Origin: Bacteroidota bacterium
GTDB taxonomy: Bacteria; Bacteroidota; Bacteroidia; Bacteroidales; Cfx3-03
Assembly: GCA_013390605.1 (NCBI GenBank)
Contig: JACAUB010000001.1
Location: 2,908,333 to 2,971,229 of the forward strand
Length of the DNA stretch: 62,897 nt
Direction of reading: 5' to 3'
A model generated the notes under the pieces. The model saw only the letters and a program-made list of their open reading frames with translations, ran no database searches and was not told where the DNA came from. Shown piece by piece: positions 15,500 through 25,897 of the stretch. Numbering within the stretch: the first letter of the stretch is position 1; each line of letters begins with the position of its first letter. The position numbers were made by a program, and so were the translations under genes.

Positions 15500-18070
15500 A
15501 TGAAACAAAAAAACTACATACGAACTTCGTTGATCATAATATTTATTGCTCTTTGCATTCCAACAATATACGCACAAGATATTGAGCAGAAAATCTCTTT
15601 AGATGGCATTTGGAAGTTTAAGGCCGATTATTACAATAAGGGAGAAACTCAGATATGGTATCATAATAATTTTGATGACACAGGTTGGGATAAATTAAAT
15701 GTGCCAGGTAACTGGGATATTCGAAATGAATATTCAGAGTTTTCAGGCAAGGGTTGGTATAGAACCACTTTTCAATCACCTGATGGAGTGGAACAAAAAA
15801 ATGTACATCTCAGTTTTGAGGCTGTTGGAACCGATTATAAAGTTTGGCTTAATAATGAGCTAATAGGCGTATTTATAGGTGGGTTTCTATCGCACGACTT
15901 TGATCTTACTGGGAAATTAAAACAAGGTCAAAAAAATTGTTTAGTTGTATGCGCAGATAACAGTTTTAGATGCGGAGCTTATTGGAACTGGGGGGGGATA
16001 CGCCGACCGGTAACATTAGTTATTAATAATTCTTTATTTATTGAATCTGTTAAAGTGATATCAGTGCCTGATCTTCAAAAAGGATCAGCAAAAGTAACTA
16101 TTGATGCGGCTATTCATAATGGAGATAAAATAACAGATAAAGTTGATCTGTTTTATTCTTTGAGTTTGGCAGGAAAAGTTATCAAAAAAGGTTTTTCGTC
16201 CATTTCATTAAATGGTAGTGTATCGAATCTGGCGACCTTCGAATTCATATTGCCGAAAAAAGATGTTAAGCTCTGGCATTTTGATTTTCCAAATTTATAT
16301 AGCCTAAAGGTATCAATAATAAAGGGGAATACGATTGCACACGAAGCAAATGAACGTTTCGGCATTCGGAAGTTAGAGTTAAAAGATGGCAAATTCTTGT
16401 TGAATGGAGAGTCTATACGTGTAATGGGATTTAACTGGGTTGCCGACGAAAGATTAACTGGTAATACATTACCTGCGGATCTTTATAAGCGGGATATTGA
16501 TAATATGAAATCGCTTGGAGCAAATATGGCAAGGCTTTCACATTTTCCATTGCCAAAAGAAGTTTATGATTATCTGGATGAAAAAGGAATGTTGATTGTA
16601 GCAGAGATTCCGCTGTGGGGTACTACCAAATTGACTGAACCTGAAAATCCAATCGCAAAATCGTGGTTGAAACTACTAGTGAATACAAACTTCAATCATC
16701 CATCCATTATAAGCTGGAGTGTTGGAAACGAAATCGGAGACAAAATCAGAAATCCAAAGGTTATGGAATATGTTGAAAATGCAATAAAGTATGTGAAAGA
16801 TAGTCTTGATCATTCGCGTTATGTTGTAATGGTCTCTCATACAGCAAATTCACAAAAGGAGGATCCATCAAAATATGCCGACTTTGTTCTTTATAATTCA
16901 TATGGGTCATGGGGAAAGAATATTGATAAAGTTCATGAATTCCAACCTAATAAAATGATTTTTCTTTCAGAATGTGGTGAGCATTTAATTGGTGAGGATT
17001 TGAATACAGCAACTGGTAATTTTACTAAAATGATAAATGAATTAAAAGGACGTGAATATTTCTTTGGTGCCTCTTTATGGACCTACAATGATTATCGCAG
17101 TAATTATAGATCAGGAAATCCAACATGGGATAGCAAGGTTTCGCAAAACAGAGATTGGGGTATCATTGATGGTTATGGGAATAAGAAAAAAGCTTATAAT
17201 ATTATTCGGAGGGAGTTTGCTCCTCTGAAATGTATAAAGGTAGGACAGAATCAAAATAGTCTTGAAGTAAATATCCAACCTCGGGAGAAACTGGATTTAC
17301 CTGCTTTTCCGTTGCACGAATATAAACTAGTTTGTGAGGAATTTGGTACAGATGATAAGGTGAGTCAGAGAACTGAGATCATTTTACCTGCTATTAATCC
17401 AGGAGACGCTTCGTTCAACAAAACTTTCGATCTAAAAACCACAAAAAAAGCAGTTGCATCAAGGCGAATTTTTGTAGTAAATCCAACTGGATATATGTTC
17501 ATGGATACAACAATCTATTATGTTGCTCCACAAAAGCCTTTTATTAAATCTGTTTTCAATAATGGAACTAAAATACGAGTTGTTTTTGATCCAGTCAAGA
17601 TGGGCACCGAATATAAATTACTTTATGGTGAAAATGAGCTGAATCAAAAATCAACCAATTCTATTGACAATTTTATTGAAGTAGATAACCTTACAGATAG
17701 TAAAAATCTCGAAAAGACTTATCAGATTCAATTGGTAGCGGTGAATAATTTTGGTGAATCAAAATCAAACATTTATCAAGAGAAGATATCCTCATTTAGT
17801 AAATTACCACCAGTAATTAAAGCGGTTAGGGCTTTCCAAAATGGAATCAGTATTGGATATAGTACTGAAAAGGAAGAGTATCTTTATAAGATACAGTACT
17901 CAACGTCACCTGATTTTTCAAAAGATACTTATATAATACAAACCACAACCAAAGGAGCCTGCTATATTCCAGATCTTACACCGGGTATAAAATACTATAT
18001 AAGGATGAGTTCTGTTGAACAGTATGAAATTCAGAGTTCATGGAGTGAATCCTATGCAATCACTATATAA
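15500..18070 (+). CDS. Secreted GH2 beta-glycosidase with C-terminal Fn3-like domains
   Basis: 856 residues, signal peptide ending near YAQ (residue 26). The order is: jelly-roll sugar-binding domain (SLDGIWKFKADYY to about 190), Ig-like domain, and a TIM barrel from about 290. Acid/base Glu411 is in SWSVGNEIGD and the nucleophile is probably Glu491 in FLSECGEH. After residue 590 two Fn3-like domains follow. GH2 members are beta-galactosidases, beta-glucuronidases, beta-galacturonidases or beta-mannosidases; which applies cannot be told here. It lies 17 bases after the GH141-like gene and 60 bases before a GH43-like gene. A broken relative of its N-terminus sits at 21096. Confidence 0.86.
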   Translation: MKQKNYIRTSLIIIFIALCIPTIYAQDIEQKISLDGIWKFKADYYNKGETQIWYHNNFDDTGWDKLNVPGNWDIRNEYSEFSGKGWYRTTFQSPDGVEQKNVHLSFEAVGTDYKVWLNNELIGVFIGGFLSHDFDLTGKLKQGQKNCLVVCADNSFRCGAYWNWGGIRRPVTLVINNSLFIESVKVISVPDLQKGSAKVTIDAAIHNGDKITDKVDLFYSLSLAGKVIKKGFSSISLNGSVSNLATFEFILPKKDVKLWHFDFPNLYSLKVSIIKGNTIAHEANERFGIRKLELKDGKFLLNGESIRVMGFNWVADERLTGNTLPADLYKRDIDNMKSLGANMARLSHFPLPKEVYDYLDEKGMLIVAEIPLWGTTKLTEPENPIAKSWLKLLVNTNFNHPSIISWSVGNEIGDKIRNPKVMEYVENAIKYVKDSLDHSRYVVMVSHTANSQKEDPSKYADFVLYNSYGSWGKNIDKVHEFQPNKMIFLSECGEHLIGEDLNTATGNFTKMINELKGREYFFGASLWTYNDYRSNYRSGNPTWDSKVSQNRDWGIIDGYGNKKKAYNIIRREFAPLKCIKVGQNQNSLEVNIQPREKLDLPAFPLHEYKLVCEEFGTDDKVSQRTEIILPAINPGDASFNKTFDLKTTKKAVASRRIFVVNPTGYMFMDTTIYYVAPQKPFIKSVFNNGTKIRVVFDPVKMGTEYKLLYGENELNQKSTNSIDNFIEVDNLTDSKNLEKTYQIQLVAVNNFGESKSNIYQEKISSFSKLPPVIKAVRAFQNGISIGYSTEKEEYLYKIQYSTSPDFSKDTYIIQTTTKGACYIPDLTPGIKYYIRMSSVEQYEIQSSWSESYAITI

Positions 18071-18130
18071 TACAGTAACTCAATTTGAGAAGAAATATAT
18101 TTTTAAATAAATTAAAAATAAAGTTGTAAA

Positions 18131-19168
18131 ATGAAATTAACCAGATTATTAACGATTATTTTATTGAGCTGTTGTCTTCAAAGTTGGGCACAAGAGATGA
18201 ATCTTTCGAGATGGATACAACCTGTACCAGCAACAGCAAAATTCTCATTAGACGGATTCATGGTATGGTGCGGGAGCATGGTAAAAGGAGATGATGGGAA
18301 ATATTATCTTTTTTATAGTCGCTGGCCTAAAAAGAGCGGTCATCTTGCCTGGGTAACAGAAAGCGAGGTAGCATTAGCTGTATCAGATCAGCCAACAGGT
18401 CCGTATAAACATGTAAAAGTAGTTTTGCCCAAACGAGATAAAAAATATTGGGATGCTGATGTAACACACAACCCAACCGTTTACAAGTTCGGCAAGAAGT
18501 ATTATCTCTATTATATGGGGAATTACGGAAATGGTGAATGGTGGAATCACCGTAACCATCAACGGATTGGTGTTGCCATAGCTTCTTCTCCATTAGGACC
18601 TTGGAGAAGAAAAGATAAGCCATTAATAGATACTACCTATATGGGCTTTGACCATTTGATAACAAATAATCCTGCTGTAACCCAACGTCCTGATGGAAAA
18701 TATTTAATGATTTATAAGGGTGTAAGTGATGGGAAAATGCCATTTGGAGGTATCGTACAGCACGGTGCAGCATTGGCGGATAACCCGGAAGGACCTTTTA
18801 AAAAATTTCCAAATAGAATTTTCGTAAAAGATACGGTCAAGTTTGCTGCAGAAGATCCTTTTATATGGTATCAGCAAGGAAAATATTGGGCAATTGTAAA
18901 AGACATGAATGGCGTTTTTACAAACGCTGGAACAAGTCTAGCATTATTTGAATCAAAGGATGGCTTAGATTGGAAACCAAGTAAAAACATTCTGGTCTCA
19001 ACCTGCCAGATCCCTTGGGCAACGGGCACAAAAAAAGTAACCAAGCTTGAAAGGCCACAGTTATGGCTGGATAAAGGCATCCCCAGGGTGTTGTTTTGTG
19101 CAGTATATGATGGTGACGAGAACTATAATGTGTCAATTCCATTAAACCCACCTCTGGAAAAAAAATAG
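18131..19168 (+). CDS. GH43-like five-bladed beta-propeller hydrolase, paralogue 2 of 3
   Basis: 345 residues with a signal peptide ending SWAQ (residue 21). It shares with the genes at 4349 and 24774 the segments MVWCGSMVKGDDGKYYLFYSRW, HNPTVYKFGKKYYLYY and HQRIGVAIASSPLGPW. It is closer to the 24774 copy (NLSRWIQPVPATAKF against NLGAMVQSVPLSNKF). It is likely a periplasmic exo-hydrolase; specificity is unknown. The GH127 gene begins 6 bases after its stop, so the two are translated from one message. Confidence 0.75.
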   Translation: MKLTRLLTIILLSCCLQSWAQEMNLSRWIQPVPATAKFSLDGFMVWCGSMVKGDDGKYYLFYSRWPKKSGHLAWVTESEVALAVSDQPTGPYKHVKVVLPKRDKKYWDADVTHNPTVYKFGKKYYLYYMGNYGNGEWWNHRNHQRIGVAIASSPLGPWRRKDKPLIDTTYMGFDHLITNNPAVTQRPDGKYLMIYKGVSDGKMPFGGIVQHGAALADNPEGPFKKFPNRIFVKDTVKFAAEDPFIWYQQGKYWAIVKDMNGVFTNAGTSLALFESKDGLDWKPSKNILVSTCQIPWATGTKKVTKLERPQLWLDKGIPRVLFCAVYDGDENYNVSIPLNPPLEKK

Positions 19169-19174
19169 AAGCAC

Positions 19175-21085
19175 GTGATACCATATAAAAAAATTCAAAA
19201 AATCTTTAGCTTTTTTTTGTTTATAGGATTTGTCCTTATAATGACGCAAGCGACAGGACAAAATGCAAAAGACAAATCTATTACAAAAGACAGTAGGTCA
19301 GCGTTAATGAAAGGGCATCCTGTTTCATCCTTTAGTAATTCAGCAGTACAGTTAAAATCTTCATGGTTAGAACAGCGAGAAGAGCTAAACAGAGCCTATT
19401 TACATCAGCTTAATCCTGATCGGTTGTTAGTGAACTTCAGAGTCAATGCCGGCATTCAAACTGATGCAAAACCCTTAGAGGGGTGGGAAAGTCCCCAATG
19501 CGGATTGAGGGGCCATTTTGTAGGTCATTACCTCTCTGCTTGCGCATCAATGATTGAGAAGGATGGTGATACACTTTTGAAACGCCGCATCACATATATG
19601 ATTGATGTACTGGCTGAATGTCAGCAGAAGCTGGGTGGTAAATATTTAAGTGCCTTTTCTGAAAAAGAATTTAACACCTTGGAAACCAAATTTAGTGGTG
19701 TGTGGGCACCATACTATACCTTTCACAAAATCATGCAGGGTTTACTGGATGTTTATACACTAACAGGGAATAAAAAGGCTTATCATATTGCTTTAAATAT
19801 GTCTGAATATATCAAAGTTCGTATGGATAAGTTATCTGATGCTGAAATCGAAAAGGTTCTTTATACAGCTGAGGCTAACCCTACTAATGAGGCTGGTGGA
19901 ATGAACGAGGTATTGCACAATCTCTATGCCCTATCAAAAGATCCAGCCCACTTGAAGTTAGCATCTATCTTTGATCGAAAATGGTTTAGCCAACCACTAA
20001 CCGATGATAAGGATATCTTATCCGGATTGCATTCGAATACCCATATCGCATTGGTCAATGGTTATGCTCGTCGTTATGAGAATACACATGAAGGAGATTA
20101 TAGAGATGCTGCAATCAACTTTTGGAAAATGCTTAATTCTCATCATAGTTATGTAAATGGAACCAGCAGTGGGCCACGACCTATTGCCACAACGCCAACC
20201 TCACGTATAGCGGAGCATTGGGGCATTGCAGATCATCTCAGTGCGACACTGACCGGAGAGATTGCAGAATCATGTGTAACACACAACAGTCAGAAACTAA
20301 CCGCTCGACTCTTTCAATGGACAGCCTCCCCCTTGTATGCCGATATCTATATGAACACCTTTTATAATGCGATGTTGGCCGAGCAGAATAAAGAAAACGG
20401 AGCCATAGTCTATCACCTGCCCCTGGGGTCACCCAGGAAGAAGGCTTTTTTAAAAGAAAACGATTTTAAATGTTGTAATGGATCAGGTAATGAAGCATTT
20501 ACTCACCTGAATTCAAATATTTATTTCCATGATCAACAAAATATCTGGGTTAATCTTTTCATCTCTTCTGTCTTAAATTGGAAAGAAAAAGGAATAGCCA
20601 TAGAACAGGATTGCCAATTTCCAGAAGACAATAAAACAAAAATTACTGTTTCAACAAAAACCCCGACACAATTTATAATCAACCTGTTTGTTCCATCATG
20701 GGCTAAGAGAAATACAATAATTCTAGTAAATGGCGAATCAATTAAGGCAAAGATTAACCCTATGTCATTTGTGCAAATTGATAGAAAATGGAAGACCGGT
20801 GATCAGATAGTGATGTGTTTTTCTTATGATTTTCATTATAAAAGTATGCCTGATAATGAAAACGTAATTGCACTCTTTTATGGTCCTACTCTATTGGCTT
20901 TTAAAACCGAAAAGGAGTTGATACTAAAAGGAACGCATGATCAGATCATTAGTGGTTTGAGTAAACAGACTAATGGAAGTTTTTTTAACCTGAAAAATAA
21001 TGGAGTGGTGTATGAGCTCGTCCCTTTATATCAGATTACCAACGAATCGTATGGGGTGTATGCAACCATTAGAAACGAATATTAA
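19175..21085 (+). CDS. Secreted GH127/GH146 beta-L-arabinofuranosidase (DUF1680)
   Basis: 636 residues starting at GTG 19175, 6 bases after the previous stop; the N-terminal hydrophobic stretch ending ATGQ is a signal peptide. The zinc site of GH127/146 is complete: Glu365-x-Cys367 (ESCVTHN) and Cys433-Cys434 (FKCCNGSG). In this family the second Cys of the pair is the catalytic thiolate. The (alpha/alpha)6 barrel is followed by two beta domains. It would remove terminal beta-L-arabinofuranose, as on rhamnogalacturonan II or arabinan side chains. A second, distant member is encoded at 47849. Confidence 0.9.
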   Translation: MIPYKKIQKIFSFFLFIGFVLIMTQATGQNAKDKSITKDSRSALMKGHPVSSFSNSAVQLKSSWLEQREELNRAYLHQLNPDRLLVNFRVNAGIQTDAKPLEGWESPQCGLRGHFVGHYLSACASMIEKDGDTLLKRRITYMIDVLAECQQKLGGKYLSAFSEKEFNTLETKFSGVWAPYYTFHKIMQGLLDVYTLTGNKKAYHIALNMSEYIKVRMDKLSDAEIEKVLYTAEANPTNEAGGMNEVLHNLYALSKDPAHLKLASIFDRKWFSQPLTDDKDILSGLHSNTHIALVNGYARRYENTHEGDYRDAAINFWKMLNSHHSYVNGTSSGPRPIATTPTSRIAEHWGIADHLSATLTGEIAESCVTHNSQKLTARLFQWTASPLYADIYMNTFYNAMLAEQNKENGAIVYHLPLGSPRKKAFLKENDFKCCNGSGNEAFTHLNSNIYFHDQQNIWVNLFISSVLNWKEKGIAIEQDCQFPEDNKTKITVSTKTPTQFIINLFVPSWAKRNTIILVNGESIKAKINPMSFVQIDRKWKTGDQIVMCFSYDFHYKSMPDNENVIALFYGPTLLAFKTEKELILKGTHDQIISGLSKQTNGSFFNLKNNGVVYELVPLYQITNESYGVYATIRNEY

Positions 21086-21095
21086 ATAAGATTTC

Positions 21096-21616
21096 ATGAA
21101 AAGAACACTCATTATCGCATTTCTGGTTTTCATAGTACAAACCCTTAGGTCAGGCTATTTTATTTCTGGTGAAACTTGTATTTCTCTAAATAGTATCTGG
21201 CAATTTAAAGGAGATCTAAAACAAATAGGTGAGGTCGAGAAATGGTATACTACGAATTATAGTGATAAAAGCTGGGACAAAATAGATGCATCGGGTAGTT
21301 GGGAGTTACTTAATGAGTACGTCAATCATACTGGCAAAGCATGGTATAAAACGACCTTCAAAACACCTGAAATAAAAAACAAGTTGCTGTTTCTTGAATT
21401 TGGGACGGTAAGTATGATCCGATCAGGCGACCAAAACATCTTAAATTTTACTCTGGCAAAGAATACTTCGGTTATCTTATAACATTTGAAGTAAATGGGA
21501 AGAAATGCGAAAAGATCATTAATAAATCCAAAATCGAATACATCACCCTTTATGCAACCAGTAAAAAGAGGCTACAAAATATTAAGCTAACCGCTTTATG
21601 TACCTTAGGAAAATAA
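21096..21616 (+). pseudogene. GH2 remnant, internally deleted and frameshifted
   Basis: The ORF at 21096-21482 encodes 128 residues: a signal peptide followed by a GH2 jelly-roll start (ISLNSIWQFKGDLKQ, SGSWELLNEYVNHTGKAWY) that aligns with the N-terminus of the GH2 gene at 15500. After FLEFGTVS it diverges and stops. A second frame from about 21422 continues (KEYFGYLITFEVNGKKCEK, YITLYATSKKRLQNI) to TAA 21614. It therefore looks as if most of a GH2 gene was deleted, leaving its start joined out of frame to the end of a coding sequence. It remains inside the operon, between GH127 and GH3. Confidence 0.7.
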
Positions 21617-21634
21617 TATTATAAACACCTAAAA

Positions 21635-23938
21635 ATGAAAAATAAATTAATCATTATTCTGTCTGTCTTTCTGTTGAATATTTCAATAACATTCAGTACA
21701 CTGGCTCAGTCTAACGGAACAGGAAAAGATATCCTTGTACAACGTGAAGCTAGTGCAGCGAAGAAGGCTGCCGAGTTGTTGAAAAAGATGACCCTTGAAG
21801 AAAAAATACTACAGCTTCTTTCATACAATTCCAATGGTATTCCACGTTTAGGAATCCCCAATATGGCTAGCGGAGAAGCCCTTCATGGCGTTGTTTCTGA
21901 TGGGTGTACCAGTTTCCCTCAATCTATTGCCTTGGGAGCCACATTTGACCCTACACTTTTAAAAGAGATTGCCAAAGTAATAGCCATGGAAGCTAGAGCT
22001 GTGGGAATGGCACAAAGCTTCTCTCCTATGCTTGCTGTATCACGTGATACAAGGTGGGGAAGAATTGAAGAATCATATGGTGAAGATCCATTACTGGTGA
22101 CAAATATGGGAGTTGCCTATATCAACGGGCTTCAGGGTGAAGGAACAGATCGGTTTAGCAAGGATCACATTTTCGCCACTCCCAAACACTTTGTAGCTGA
22201 TGGAGAACCTTGGGCCGGTATGAATGGCGAAGGATCTGAGTTCTCAGAACGGGTATTAAGAGAGATTTATATGCCACCTTTTGAAGCTGCCGTAAAAGAA
22301 GCTGGAACCCGTTCTATCATGCCTGCTCACCATGCCATTAATGGAGTTCCTTGTCATGGCAACAGTTGGACATTGCAACAAGTATTACGTGATGAATGGA
22401 AGTTCAATGGCTTCGTCACCTCTGATATGGACGACATTTCAAAACTATCTACTGGAGGTGGCTTTGGTGGGTACAAATACGTCAAAGACACCTTGGAATC
22501 ATGCATTATGGCCATTAAGGCAGGCGTAGACATGGAGTTAGTCGGACGCCAATATAAAAAACTCACTATTGCCGTTAAAGATAGCAGATTATCAGTAGAT
22601 ATAATTAACCTTGCTGCTGAACGAGTATTGCGTTCTAAAATACTTTTGCTTGGACTCAGTGAACCTTCTGTCGTTAACCAGACCCCAACCGATAAAAATG
22701 CAACAGCTGATGCAATCGCAAATTATAAAGGAGGCGATGATGTATGGGCCAAGTTAATTGCTGATGGGAAATTTGATACACCACTTAGTGAACGTCGTTC
22801 AGATTGGAAGCAAATTGTCTGCGATCCTTCACATGACACATTAGCATTAAAGGCTGCCCAACGTTCACTGGTATTGCTCAAGAATAAGAATAACCTGCTT
22901 CCACTGAATAAAAGTAAGATAAAGAAATTGTTGGTTGTAGGCCCCATTGCTAATCTGACAAACTTGGGTGGTTACTCTACGGGAAAACCCCGATTTTATA
23001 TCAATGTAGTTGATGGATTAAGAAGCGTAACCGGTAATGGAGTAACAGTTGTTTATGCTGAAGGTTGCGGATTGCCAAGTTCGCAGTCAGACTGGAGTCG
23101 CGTTGCTGCGCCACTCAACATCAAAAACGAGAATAATCTATTGGCAAAAGCAGTAGCAGAAGCTGCTTCAGCCGATGTAATTGTAGCCGTAGTTGGTCAT
23201 AGCCGTAAACACTTAGGAGAGAATCTCGATCGTGATGATTTGGGTTTGATTGGTAATCAAGAAATCTTAGTTAAAGCCATGCAGGCCACAGGTAAACCCG
23301 TTGTAGTTGTTTTTAATTGTGGAGCACCTATATCTTCTCCATGGATTGAAGAAAATATGCCAGCAATTTTACAGGCTTTTTATGGGGGGCAATTTACAGG
23401 AACAGCTATCGCTCAAGCCATATTTGGTGATATTAATCCAGGTGGTAAAATGCCAATTACCACTCCACGTAATGTTGGACAAGTACCCTGTTATTATAAC
23501 CATTTTCCATTGACCGGACCAGTAAATTATTATGGATCCAAGAGTACACCTATCTATCCATTTGGATATGGATTGAGTTATACCACTTTTAAATATAGCG
23601 ACCTGAAAATATTAGCACCGATCCATCCCAATCAACCCACAACAGTATCCCTTCTGTTAGAGAATACAGGTAACAGAGAAGGAGATGAAGTCGTACAATT
23701 ATACATTCATCAGGATTATACTTCATTGGTTCGTCCAGTTAAGGAGCTCAAAGGATTTCAAAGGATCACACTAAAAGCAGGGGAAAAACAATTGGTTAGC
23801 TTCCCCATAGGATTCGAACAGATCAAATTCTGGAAAGATAATACATGGCGAGCAGAACCTGGAACTATTCAAATCATGCTCGGATCCTCTTCAGATGATA
23901 TCAGATTAAAAGGGAAAGTTGAATTTACTGCAAAATAA
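21635..23938 (+). CDS. Secreted GH3 beta-glycosidase (xylosidase/glucosidase type)
   Basis: 767 residues with signal peptide ending LAQ (residue 25). The N-terminal TIM-like domain has KMTLEEKILQL, KHFVADGEP and the nucleophile Asp264 in GFVTSDMDDIS. The second alpha/beta domain (AQRSLVLLKNKNNLLPL onward) and the C-terminal Fn3-like domain (YPFGYGLSYTTF and beyond) complete a standard three-domain GH3. Loss of the usual KHY for KHF and the SDMDDI motif places it nearer exo-xylosidase/glucosidase types. It acts on short oligosaccharides in the periplasm. Tightly spaced: the CE6-like esterase starts 9 bases later. Confidence 0.9.
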   Translation: MKNKLIIILSVFLLNISITFSTLAQSNGTGKDILVQREASAAKKAAELLKKMTLEEKILQLLSYNSNGIPRLGIPNMASGEALHGVVSDGCTSFPQSIALGATFDPTLLKEIAKVIAMEARAVGMAQSFSPMLAVSRDTRWGRIEESYGEDPLLVTNMGVAYINGLQGEGTDRFSKDHIFATPKHFVADGEPWAGMNGEGSEFSERVLREIYMPPFEAAVKEAGTRSIMPAHHAINGVPCHGNSWTLQQVLRDEWKFNGFVTSDMDDISKLSTGGGFGGYKYVKDTLESCIMAIKAGVDMELVGRQYKKLTIAVKDSRLSVDIINLAAERVLRSKILLLGLSEPSVVNQTPTDKNATADAIANYKGGDDVWAKLIADGKFDTPLSERRSDWKQIVCDPSHDTLALKAAQRSLVLLKNKNNLLPLNKSKIKKLLVVGPIANLTNLGGYSTGKPRFYINVVDGLRSVTGNGVTVVYAEGCGLPSSQSDWSRVAAPLNIKNENNLLAKAVAEAASADVIVAVVGHSRKHLGENLDRDDLGLIGNQEILVKAMQATGKPVVVVFNCGAPISSPWIEENMPAILQAFYGGQFTGTAIAQAIFGDINPGGKMPITTPRNVGQVPCYYNHFPLTGPVNYYGSKSTPIYPFGYGLSYTTFKYSDLKILAPIHPNQPTTVSLLLENTGNREGDEVVQLYIHQDYTSLVRPVKELKGFQRITLKAGEKQLVSFPIGFEQIKFWKDNTWRAEPGTIQIMLGSSSDDIRLKGKVEFTAK

Positions 23939-23947
23939 CATCAACCA

Positions 23948-24787
23948 ATGGCAAAGTTTACTTTCATTTTCATCATTTTATTATTTATTCAACAGAATCT
24001 GATTGCACAAAAAAGTCATCTCTTTTTATTAGCTGGACAAAGCAATTCTGTCGGCCAGGGAGATTCAGCTGCAAGTGTCAAATGTAAACCAAATACGGCA
24101 TTTGAATTTAATGCAAATTCAAATAGCTTTATACAACTGAAAGATCCAGTCGGAAAAAGCTGGAAGCTGTTTCAGCAAGCTCAAACCGGAAGCATCGCAC
24201 CTTCATTCGCAAATCGCTTATATGAACTTACACATCGGTCTGTATATATCGTAACTACAGCAAGAAGTGGGGCATCTTGTCATCGGAAAGCTGAAATGGC
24301 TGATTATGACACATGGGATTCAACCGGAAAACTTTTTGCCGATGCTGTTGAAAAAACCAAGATGGCTACAATTACGGCAAAGCATAAGCTTTCAGGAATT
24401 ATATGGATGCAGGGAGAAAGAGATGCCAATGCCATTTTGAATGGACAGCTTACTTTGGATGAATACCAGGAAGCACTTGAAGGATTGATTAAAAGGTTCA
24501 GAGATAAATTTGGCAAGAAATTACCTTTTTATATTGTACTCATTGCTTACCAACAAGATAAACCGAAATGGGGTTGTGATGCAGTTCGAAGCGTTGAGCA
24601 GAAAGTGGCAAGTAAAATAAAACGAGTGTATATCGCTTATAGTCAAACTGGGGAGTTTGCACAGCACAAGTGGTTTAAAGATATTGTTCATTATAATCAG
24701 GACGCTCTAAACGATATTGGAATAAAAACAGCTGAATTTATTGCTTTTGGAAATAAAAATAAATTAAACATCAATGCAAAAATTTAA
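23948..24787 (+). CDS. Secreted SGNH-type carbohydrate acetylesterase (CE6/sialate O-acetylesterase family)
   Basis: 279 residues with signal peptide ending IAQ (residue 20). The family blocks are clear: LLAGQSNSVGQGD with nucleophile Ser, WMQGERDA, and DIVHYNQDAL holding the catalytic His close to the C-terminus. CE6 enzymes remove acetyl groups from xylan and pectic side chains. It is expected to deacetylate the oligosaccharide so that the exo-glycosidases can proceed. Its last 14 bases overlap the start of the next gene, which implies coupled translation. Confidence 0.85.
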   Translation: MAKFTFIFIILLFIQQNLIAQKSHLFLLAGQSNSVGQGDSAASVKCKPNTAFEFNANSNSFIQLKDPVGKSWKLFQQAQTGSIAPSFANRLYELTHRSVYIVTTARSGASCHRKAEMADYDTWDSTGKLFADAVEKTKMATITAKHKLSGIIWMQGERDANAILNGQLTLDEYQEALEGLIKRFRDKFGKKLPFYIVLIAYQQDKPKWGCDAVRSVEQKVASKIKRVYIAYSQTGEFAQHKWFKDIVHYNQDALNDIGIKTAEFIAFGNKNKLNINAKI

Positions 24788-25895
24788 TAAACTAAGGCTA
24801 CTTATTATTATATACTTACTGATTTGCGCTTTTCCTAAAGTGGCTTTGTCACAAACAAATCAATTTGTAGATGAAATGAATTTGGGAGCTATGGTACAAT
24901 CCGTCCCTTTATCAAATAAGTTTATTGATCCTGGATATTATGTATGGTGTGGATCAGTAACAAAAGGGAAGAATGGGAAATTCTATATGCTTTATTCAAG
25001 ATGGCCTTTAAAAGATGGGTTTTATTCCTGGCCTATTACTTCTGAAATAGCAGTAGCTATATCCAATAACCCAGTCGGCCCTTTTAAGCACCTCAAAGTT
25101 GCACTACCCGCACGTGGAAATAAATATTGGGATGGATCAGCAACACATAATCCTACCATCACACAATACAGAGGAAAGTATTACCTCTACTACATGGGAA
25201 CAAGTGCTTCAAAAGAAATCAAATTTCCAGTAAAGATAAACGATAACTGGTGGAGTTATCGTAATACACAACGGATAGGTGTAGCTGTTGCTGATGATCC
25301 TTCAGGTGAATGGAAACGACTTGATCATCCGGTTTTGAGTGTAAGTAAAGATTCAACAGCATATGATGCTTTAATGGTTTCTAATCCAGCTGCAGCATTT
25401 AATGAAAAAGGACATGTAATACTTTTATACAAACAGGTTTGTAAAAATGGCAAAATAAATGGAGGAAGAGTTCGATTTGGGGTGGCTTTTTCAGAAACTC
25501 CCTTTGGCCCATTTATTAAACATGAAAAACCAATTTTTGAAGCAAGTGATGGCGGTAAAGAATGGATGGTTGCAGAAGATCCATTTGTGTGGTTTCAAAA
25601 AGGCATATATTATGCTATTATTCGTGATGTTGTTGGTAAATTCACAGGTGATAAAGGTGCATTAGCTTTGATGTTTTCATCAAATGGATTCGACTGGAAA
25701 CCAACAAAATACCCAAAAGTAATTGGAAGTAAGTTTATGTGGGCCAATAACGAAAATAGCATTTCTCAACTTGAACGTCCATGTTTATATATAGAGAAAG
25801 GAGTCCCCAAATGTCTATATGGTGCTACTCGTGCAAATATAGAAGAATCTTTGACTTTCAATGTGGCAATACCATTAAATCAAAAAATAAAATAA
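24774..25895 (+). CDS. GH43-like five-bladed beta-propeller hydrolase, paralogue 3 of 3
   Basis: 373 residues with a signal peptide ending ALSQ (residue 27). It has the same blade motifs as 4349 and 18131: YVWCGSVTKGKNGKFYMLYSRW, HNPTITQYRGKYYLYY and TQRIGVAVADDPSGEW. Its start overlaps the esterase end by 14 bases, and the GH95 start follows 2 bases after its stop, so the three genes form a translationally coupled block. The activity is uncharacterised as far as I know; the protein is likely periplasmic. Confidence 0.75.
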   Translation: MQKFNKLRLLIIIYLLICAFPKVALSQTNQFVDEMNLGAMVQSVPLSNKFIDPGYYVWCGSVTKGKNGKFYMLYSRWPLKDGFYSWPITSEIAVAISNNPVGPFKHLKVALPARGNKYWDGSATHNPTITQYRGKYYLYYMGTSASKEIKFPVKINDNWWSYRNTQRIGVAVADDPSGEWKRLDHPVLSVSKDSTAYDALMVSNPAAAFNEKGHVILLYKQVCKNGKINGGRVRFGVAFSETPFGPFIKHEKPIFEASDGGKEWMVAEDPFVWFQKGIYYAIIRDVVGKFTGDKGALALMFSSNGFDWKPTKYPKVIGSKFMWANNENSISQLERPCLYIEKGVPKCLYGATRANIEESLTFNVAIPLNQKIK

Positions 25896-25897
25896 AC

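Noticed and set aside
25781..25897. Upstream in-frame start for the GH95 gene
   Set aside because: It lies inside the previous gene and encodes no signal peptide. The ATG at 25898 gives a proper leader directly after the upstream stop.
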